Below, piece after piece: positions 58,480-64,000 of a stretch of DNA of 64,000 nt. The stretch spans positions 16,387 to 80,386 of the forward strand of contig NZ_JBHVBO010000001.1 of assembly GCF_042668085.1 (NCBI RefSeq). Direction: 5' to 3'. How positions within the stretch are numbered: the first letter of the stretch is position 1; the number at the start of each line of letters is the position of its first letter. Origin of the DNA: Isoptericola sp042668085 (GTDB taxonomy: Bacteria > Actinomycetota > Actinomycetes > Actinomycetales > Cellulomonadaceae). The position numbers and the translations under genes are program-made. The notes beneath the pieces were generated by a model, which saw only the letters and a list, made by a program, of their open reading frames with translations, did not search any database and was not told where the DNA came from.

Positions 58480-60830
58480 GCAATCCGGCGCGGGGCAATC
58501 GGGGTCGAGGTCTGCTGCGGGGCCTCGTCATTCTGGCAGCGATCGGGGTCTGGCTCGCGATCGGCGCGTTCGGGGGCCAGGCCCAGGGCAGCCTGAGCAG
58601 CGTCCAGACCAACGACGACGCGGCGTTCCTGCCCGCGAGCGCCGAGTCCACGCAGGCCGCGGAGCTCGCCGAGGAGTTCACCGACTCCGAGACGCTGCCC
58701 GCCCTGGTCGTGGCCGAGACGGCGGACGGGTCCGAGCTGACGCGGGAGCAGCTCGCCGACGTCCAGGCCTTCGCCGACGCAGTTCCCGACGCTCCGCTCG
58801 AGGGGACGTCGGGCGAGGAGCCGCGCACCGTCGGGGACCTGAGCGTCGCCGACCCGGTCGTGGTGCCGTCCGAGGACGGGCAGGCCGCGCTCGTCGTCGT
58901 GTCGCTCGACGCGGCACAGGCCTCCGAGGACCTCGGTGCGGAGGAGTCGAGCGGCTCCGAGCTCGCGGTCGCGGCGCTCCGCGCGCTCGCCGCCGCGGGG
59001 GTCGCGGACGGCGGGCTCGCAGGCACCGGGCTCGACGCCTGGGTCACGGGTCCGGCGGGCTTCGTCGCGGACCTCGTGAGCGCGTTCGGCGCGATCGACA
59101 CCGTGCTGCTGCTCGTCGCCCTCGGCGCCGTCCTCGTGATCCTCGCGCTCGTCTACCGCTCGCCGTTCCTGCCCTTCGTCGTGATCCTCACGGCGGTCCT
59201 GGCCCTGTGCCTCGCGGGGCTCGTGGTCTACCACCTCGCCGCGAACGACGTGCTGACGCTGAACGGCCAGTCGCAGGGCATCCTGTCGATCCTCGTCGTG
59301 GGCGCCTCCGTGGACTACGCCCTGCTCCTGGTGGCCCGGTACCGCGAGGAGCTGCGCGCCACCGCCTCCCCGTACGCCGCGATGCGGCGGGCCGTGCGGG
59401 CCTCGATCGAGCCGATCGCGGCCAGCGCGGGCACGGTGATCGTCGGGCTGCTGTGCCTGCTGCTGTCCGACCTGTCGTCGAACCGCAGCCTCGGGCCGGT
59501 CGCTGCCATCGGCATCGTCGCCGCGTTCCTGTCGGCGACGACCCTGCTGCCCGCGATGCTGCTCGTCGGCGGGCAGCGGGCCCGGTGGGTCTTCTGGCCC
59601 CGCGTGCCGCACGCGCTCGGCCGACACTCCGACGCGCCTGACGCCCCGGACCCCGTCGACCCGACGCCGGACGCCCCGGCTGCCGCACGCGCCGCGGGCG
59701 CGGACGACGGGACGCACGACGACACGCACGTGGACGTCGCCGGGCACGGCGTGTGGTCCCGGGTCGCAGGCTTCGTGGGGCGGCACGACCGCGTCGTCTG
59801 GGTCGCCACGGCCGTCGTGCTCGCGGCCGGCGCCGCGTTCGTGCCGACGCTGGACGCGAACGGCACGGGGGACTCGGAGGTGTTCCTCACGCAGGTCGAC
59901 TCGGTGGACGGCGAAGAGGCGCTCACCCGCCACTTCGAGGGGGTGTCCGCGCAGCCGGCGATCGTGATCGCCCCCGAGGAGGACGCGGACGCCGTCGTCG
60001 AGGCCGCCGAGGGCAGCGACGGGATCACGGCCGCGACGGTCGTCACCGACCAGCCGGCCGCCGCTCCGGGCATGCCCGCGCAGGGCGACCCGCTCGTCGT
60101 CGACGGGCAGGTGCGCGTCGACGTCACGACCGAGGCGCCGTCCGACAGCCAGGACGCCGTCGAGGCCGTGGCCGACCTGCGCACCGCGGTACACGACGTC
60201 AGCCCGGACGCGCTGGTGGGCGGCGCGGCCGCCGAGCGCCTCGACACGCAGCTCGCCGGCCAGCACGACTTGCGCGTGATCATGCCCGTGGTGCTCGCCG
60301 TGATCCTGCTGATCCTCGTCCTGCTGCTGCGGTCGGTCCTGGCGGCGGTGCTGCTCATGGCCGCGAACGTGCTGTCGTTCGGGTTCGCGCTCGGCGTCTC
60401 GGCCGTCGTGTTCAACCACGTGCTCGACTTCCCGGGCGCCGACCCGGCCGTGCCGCTCTACGCGTTCTGCTTCCTGGTCGCGCTCGGCGTCGACTACTCG
60501 ATCTTCCTCATGACGCGCGTGCGCGAGGAGAGCCTGCAGGTGGGGACGCGGCGCGGTGTGCTGCGCGGGCTGGCCGTCACCGGGTCGGTCATCACGTCGG
60601 CGGGCGTGGTGCTCGCCGCGACGTTCGCCGCCCTCGGCGTCATCCCGCTGCTGTTCCTCGCCCAGCTCGCCGTCATCGTCGCGTTCGGCGTGCTCGTCGA
60701 CACGCTCGTGGTGCGCAGCCTGCTCGTGCCCGCGCTCGTGCACGACGTCGGAGACCGGGTCTGGTGGCCGTCGCGGCTCGGCCGCGGTGCCACCGCGCCG
60801 AGGGCGGACGTCACGCCGTCGAGTCGATGA
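58464..60830 (+). CDS. MMPL-family (RND) transporter
   Basis: A proton-driven exporter of lipids or drugs with 12 expected helices in two repeats. Helix 1 is LLRGLVILAAIGVWLAIGAF; two large outer loops (about residues 35-200 and 460-610) flank it. Helix bundles carry VVGASVDYALLLVARYREEL and LVALGVDYSIFLMTRVREE, with the Asp-Tyr pairs that carry protons in MmpL proteins. At 788 residues it is complete. ATG 58464 or 58473 may start it. Regulated by the divergent MarR protein (inferred). Confidence 0.92.
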   Translation: MLSMLSNPARGNRGRGLLRGLVILAAIGVWLAIGAFGGQAQGSLSSVQTNDDAAFLPASAESTQAAELAEEFTDSETLPALVVAETADGSELTREQLADVQAFADAVPDAPLEGTSGEEPRTVGDLSVADPVVVPSEDGQAALVVVSLDAAQASEDLGAEESSGSELAVAALRALAAAGVADGGLAGTGLDAWVTGPAGFVADLVSAFGAIDTVLLLVALGAVLVILALVYRSPFLPFVVILTAVLALCLAGLVVYHLAANDVLTLNGQSQGILSILVVGASVDYALLLVARYREELRATASPYAAMRRAVRASIEPIAASAGTVIVGLLCLLLSDLSSNRSLGPVAAIGIVAAFLSATTLLPAMLLVGGQRARWVFWPRVPHALGRHSDAPDAPDPVDPTPDAPAAARAAGADDGTHDDTHVDVAGHGVWSRVAGFVGRHDRVVWVATAVVLAAGAAFVPTLDANGTGDSEVFLTQVDSVDGEEALTRHFEGVSAQPAIVIAPEEDADAVVEAAEGSDGITAATVVTDQPAAAPGMPAQGDPLVVDGQVRVDVTTEAPSDSQDAVEAVADLRTAVHDVSPDALVGGAAAERLDTQLAGQHDLRVIMPVVLAVILLILVLLLRSVLAAVLLMAANVLSFGFALGVSAVVFNHVLDFPGADPAVPLYAFCFLVALGVDYSIFLMTRVREESLQVGTRRGVLRGLAVTGSVITSAGVVLAATFAALGVIPLLFLAQLAVIVAFGVLVDTLVVRSLLVPALVHDVGDRVWWPSRLGRGATAPRADVTPSSR

Positions 60831-61161
60831 GCTCCAGCAACGCGCGGGCGGCATCGCGGATCTCGGTGTGGTCGTACTGCCCGGCGCGGCTCTCCAGCGA
60901 CACCACGGCGCACCGGTGGACCTTCGACAGGTCGCCGTAGGGGAACGACACCGCCTGCTTCGTCTCGGGGTTCTCGTCGTCGTCCACGCCGAGGTGCCAG
61001 TGCCGGAACTCGGTCCAGCCCTTCTGGTCGACGAACCGGTTCTCCGCGTCCGTGCTCGGCGCGTGCTCGCTCCAGTCGTCCCGCTCGTCGCGCACCACCC
61101 GTCCCTCGCGCACGAGCGCCCGTGCCTGGTCCAGGCCCGGCTGGTTCAGTCGTGTCGCCAT
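60811..61161 (-). CDS. Conserved small actinobacterial protein
   Basis: 116 residues with a pattern I have seen conserved across actinobacteria but without known function: LDQARALVREGRVVRDERDDW, then EFRHWHLGVDDDENPETK and VSFPYGDLSKVHRCAVVSLESRA. It is soluble and acidic. AAGGAGCC precedes the ATG at 61161. Its 3' end overlaps the MMPL gene by 20 bases. Confidence 0.78.
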   Translation of the reverse strand: MATRLNQPGLDQARALVREGRVVRDERDDWSEHAPSTDAENRFVDQKGWTEFRHWHLGVDDDENPETKQAVSFPYGDLSKVHRCAVVSLESRAGQYDHTEIRDAARALLELIDSTA

Positions 61162-61326
61162 GGTCGTGGCTCCTTCCGATCGGGTCGTCCGCCCGGCCCC
61201 TGTGGGCCCTTCGTCCGGTCTACGGGAGCCTCCCGATGCCCACAACTCCGACCGTGGTGCCCCTGCCGCGGTGGCTCGCCGGTGCGGTGCGAGGGACGCG
61301 GGCACCTCGTCGGGCACCATGGGGGC

Positions 61327-62418
61327 ATGGTCACGGACGAGGCAGCAGGGGCGGGCGCGACCGACGGGACGACGGCGACACCGCCGCCGCGCATGGCGAT
61401 CGTCGGGTACGGGGGAGCCGGCCGGGAGATCCATGCCCGCCTCGCGGCGGAGGCGGGCCTGCGGGTGACGGCGGTCGTGACGCGCGACCCCGGGCGGCGC
61501 AACCAGGCCGCGGGGGACTGGCCTGGAGCCAGGCTGCTGTCGGACCTCGACGAGCTGATCGCGGCGCGCCGCGTCTACGACCTCGTCGTGGTCGCCAGCC
61601 CCACGACGCTGCACGCCGAGCAGGCCGCCGCCCTCGCCCGCGCCGAGATCCCGTTCGTGCTGGACAAGCCGATCGGTCTCGACGCGCACCAGGCGCGCGC
61701 CGTCGTCGAGGAGGCGGCCGCCACCGGCACACCGTTCACGGTGTTCCAGAACCGGCGGTGGGACCCCGAGCAGCTCACCCTGGCGAGCCTGCTCGACGCC
61801 GGGGAGCTCGGCGACGTGCACACGTTCGAGCGCCGCTGGGAGCGCTGGCGGCCGGTCCCGCGGCAGCGCTGGAAGGAGAACGACCCGGTCGGCGGCGGGC
61901 TGCTGCTCGACCTCGGCCCGCACCTGGTGGACTCGGCGACGCAGCTGTTCGGCCGCGTCGAGAGCGTCTGGGCGCAGACCCGCAAGCTCACCACCCCGAC
62001 CGAGGACGACGTCTTCCTCGTCCTGGAGCACGAGGCCGGCGGTGGCCGCGCGGCGAGCCCGCACGGCGTCGTGTCCCGGCTCTGGGCGGGGTCGGTCGTG
62101 GGCGCGCCGGGTCCCCGGACCCGCGTGCTCGGGTCGGCGGGCGCCTACCTGGTGACGACCTTCGAGCAGGACGCCTCCCCGCTCGAGGTGCTGGACGACG
62201 ACGCGCCCGACGGCTCGGTGGGCTGGCTCACGCGCGGCCGCGACCGGCGGGCCGTGCCCGCGGCGCCGGGCGGGCACGCCGACTTCTACCGGGCGCTGGG
62301 ACCGTGGCTGCACGGGGACGAGCCTGCCCCCGTCGACCCGGCCGACGCCGTCCGCACCGCCGAGGTGCTGGACGCCGCCCGGGTGTCGGCGCGCGAGGGG
62401 CGTCGCATCGCCCTCTGA
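61327..62418 (+). CDS. Gfo/Idh/MocA-family oxidoreductase
   Basis: An NAD(P)-dependent sugar or inositol dehydrogenase. IVGYGGAGREIHARLAAEAG binds the cofactor, FVLDKPIGLD carries the catalytic Lys (EKP/DKP motif), and GGGLLLDLGPHLVDSATQLFG with its Asp and His is the substrate site. At 363 residues it is complete, with about 20 disordered residues in front. The substrate is unknown. ATG 61327 is the start of the family pattern; the frame is open far upstream. Confidence 0.9.
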   Translation: MVTDEAAGAGATDGTTATPPPRMAIVGYGGAGREIHARLAAEAGLRVTAVVTRDPGRRNQAAGDWPGARLLSDLDELIAARRVYDLVVVASPTTLHAEQAAALARAEIPFVLDKPIGLDAHQARAVVEEAAATGTPFTVFQNRRWDPEQLTLASLLDAGELGDVHTFERRWERWRPVPRQRWKENDPVGGGLLLDLGPHLVDSATQLFGRVESVWAQTRKLTTPTEDDVFLVLEHEAGGGRAASPHGVVSRLWAGSVVGAPGPRTRVLGSAGAYLVTTFEQDASPLEVLDDDAPDGSVGWLTRGRDRRAVPAAPGGHADFYRALGPWLHGDEPAPVDPADAVRTAEVLDAARVSAREGRRIAL

Positions 62419-62452
62419 CGGCACCTGTGGATGACGGCGACGCCGGGTCGCC

Positions 62453-63892
62453 GTGTGGGTGTTCGATGGCATCGTGCCCACCCAGACGCTGCCGATCCCG
62501 ACCGACGCCGGCGCCCGCGACGCCCTCCTCGAGCGGGTGCGCGCCCTCGCGACGCTCCGGCACCCGTGCGTGGAGCCCGTGGTGGCCGTCGACGTGCGCG
62601 ACGACGGGACCCTGGCCCTGCGGCGTGGCGGCGGGGCGACCGACCTGCCCACCGTGCTCGCGGTGCGCGGGCGCCTGACGTCGCGGGAGGCGGCGGGCGT
62701 CCTCGTCGCCGTCGCGCGCGGGCTGGCTGCGCTGCACAGCGCCGGGCTGCGGCAGGGGAGCGTGGGGGCGCCGGACGTCGTGCTCGATCCCGGCGGCGGA
62801 GCGCTCCTGCGCCCGCGGGTCGAGGCGGGCGACGGCGCCGACGGCGCGGTCGCGGGCGACCCGGCCGACGCGGAGGCGGCTGACGTGCACGCGCTGGCGA
62901 CCCTCGTCGCGGACCTGCTCGGCGAGCGCAGCGACGACGACGCGACCGCGCTGCGTGCCGTGCTGGCCCCGGCGGCCGCGCCCGACCCGAGGGTGCGCCC
63001 CGAGGTGGGCACGCTCGCGGCGCAGCCGGACGCCGCCGTCGCCGGCGAGCCCGTGCGGCTGCCGGAGCCCGCCGCACTCGCGGCGGCGGCGCTGGGTCGG
63101 CGGTCCGCCGCGCCGGGAGCGGAGGAGCCTATCGCCCGGGTGCCCCGGAGGCGGGCGGTCCGCCGCGCCGACGGAGGCCGGGCCGGTCGGCCGGCGAGCA
63201 GGTCCGCGCGGCGCGCGACCGGCCGGCGCCGCGGCGGGACCGCGCGGCGGCTGCTCGGCCTGGCCGGCGCGGTCGGCGTCGTGGCGGTGCTCACGGCGGT
63301 CGCGGTCCAGGTCCGGGCGCCTGACGACGGCACCGACCTGCCGGGCAGCACCCTCGGGGCCGGCACGTCGTCGCAGGCCTCACCGAGGGTGGACGTCGAC
63401 CTGGACGCCGACGACGCCCCGGGCGGCGGCCCGGCGCAGGGCGATCCTACGCAGGCAGAACCCACGCACGACGACCCGACCCAGGACCGGGCCGACCCCG
63501 GCGCCGCCGCCGCCGAGCTCACCCGGCGGCGCGTCGCGCTGATCGCGGCCGCGGACCCGGACCCGGCGCGGTGGGGGTCGGTGGACGTGCCGGGGTCGCC
63601 GGCGTACGAGGCGGACGCCGCCCTGCTCGAGGACGACTCGCGGGCCGGCACCCGAGTGCGAGGCGCCGAGGCACGGGTCGAGGACGCACGACCGCAGGAT
63701 GCCGGCGAGGGCGGCACGAGCGGGGAGCGGGACGACGACACGACGGACGTCGTGGTGCGGTACACCGTGACCGCGCACGAGCAGGTGGCCGCGGACGGCA
63801 CCGTCACCGCCGTCCCCGCGACGGAGGTGCGCAGCGCGACGCTGCGGCTCGCCTGGACGCCGGAGGGGTGGCGCGTCGCCGAGGTCTCCTGA
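62453..63892 (+). CDS. Membrane pseudokinase-like protein
   Basis: Residues 20-200 follow a protein kinase layout (LATLRHPCVEPVVAV, then LVAVARGLAALHSAGLR), but the catalytic loop reads LRQGSVGAPDVVLD, with Gln and Ser where His and Asp of HRD should be, and no DFG or P-loop is seen. A single helix (LLGLAGAVGVVAVLTAVAVQV, about 246-266) leads to a soluble outer domain of about 200 residues. It probably binds rather than phosphorylates. Unassigned in detail; the start GTG 62453 has no strong SD. Confidence 0.7.
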   Translation: MWVFDGIVPTQTLPIPTDAGARDALLERVRALATLRHPCVEPVVAVDVRDDGTLALRRGGGATDLPTVLAVRGRLTSREAAGVLVAVARGLAALHSAGLRQGSVGAPDVVLDPGGGALLRPRVEAGDGADGAVAGDPADAEAADVHALATLVADLLGERSDDDATALRAVLAPAAAPDPRVRPEVGTLAAQPDAAVAGEPVRLPEPAALAAAALGRRSAAPGAEEPIARVPRRRAVRRADGGRAGRPASRSARRATGRRRGGTARRLLGLAGAVGVVAVLTAVAVQVRAPDDGTDLPGSTLGAGTSSQASPRVDVDLDADDAPGGGPAQGDPTQAEPTHDDPTQDRADPGAAAAELTRRRVALIAAADPDPARWGSVDVPGSPAYEADAALLEDDSRAGTRVRGAEARVEDARPQDAGEGGTSGERDDDTTDVVVRYTVTAHEQVAADGTVTAVPATEVRSATLRLAWTPEGWRVAEVS

Positions 63893-64000
63893 GCCCGGCC
63901 TCCCGGGCCCGGTCTCCCGAGCCGGTCTGAGCACGGACGCCGTGGGAGCGCCGCGCCCTCGGCGCCGGCGTCGGACGCACGGACGACGCAGGGCGCCCCG
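63893..64000. other. Unassigned sequence at the window end
   Basis: No gene is recognisable in the last 108 bases. A GC-rich inverted repeat (CCCGGCCTCCCGGG) just after the pseudokinase stop could act as a weak terminator. Confidence 0.4.

Overview
The window is chromosomal DNA of a very high-GC actinobacterium. Gene content and order (polyphosphate glucokinase, glnA2-glnE, lipB-lipA next to a DUF4191 gene, class A RNase P RNA, C4 zinc-ribbon/Nif3 pair) suggest a Micrococcales member of the Cellulomonas/Isoptericola/Cellulosimicrobium type. The genus is an inference; no rRNA or other decisive marker is present.

Positions 1-16864 look like the right-hand part of an integrative, transferable element. 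Its right boundary is marked by the 3' half of a tRNA-Val(UAC) gene (16815-16864), which is what an attR site leaves behind. The element carries a VanY-like D,D-peptidase, a CopB-type copper ATPase, a tniR-tniA-tniB transposition module, a mercury module (merR and merA, divergent, sharing a 24-bp palindrome), a cadmium/lead module (cmtR and cadD, coupled), a very large MobF relaxase-helicase, and a two-gene Pycsar-type anti-phage system (PycTM-like membrane effector and nucleotide cyclase) at its edge. No integrase and no type IV secretion genes fall in the window; they would have to lie to the left.

Positions 16865-41000 are ordinary chromosome with signs of decay. There is a ThDP enzyme, a GH15 glucan/trehalose hydrolase overlapping a glucose dehydrogenase gene, an arginase-family protein, an ABC ATPase, an AraC regulator, a membrane Ser/Thr kinase, a flavoprotein disulfide reductase, a family A DNA polymerase, and a Nif3/zinc-ribbon/phosphatase operon. 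Several genes are broken: an SDR remnant, a frameshifted DHFR-like gene, an NmrA/MarR pair that lost facing 5' ends, and a doubly frameshifted TfoX-like gene.

Positions 41000-64000 are housekeeping: rnpB, a STAS protein, ppgK, panB, the nitrogen cluster (glnA2-glnE, then glnA1 on the opposite strand), and the lipoate cluster (lipB-lipA-DUF4191). A MarR-MMPL export pair with a likely operator over the transporter start codon follows, then an oxidoreductase and a membrane pseudokinase. Strong hairpin terminators separate several of these units.
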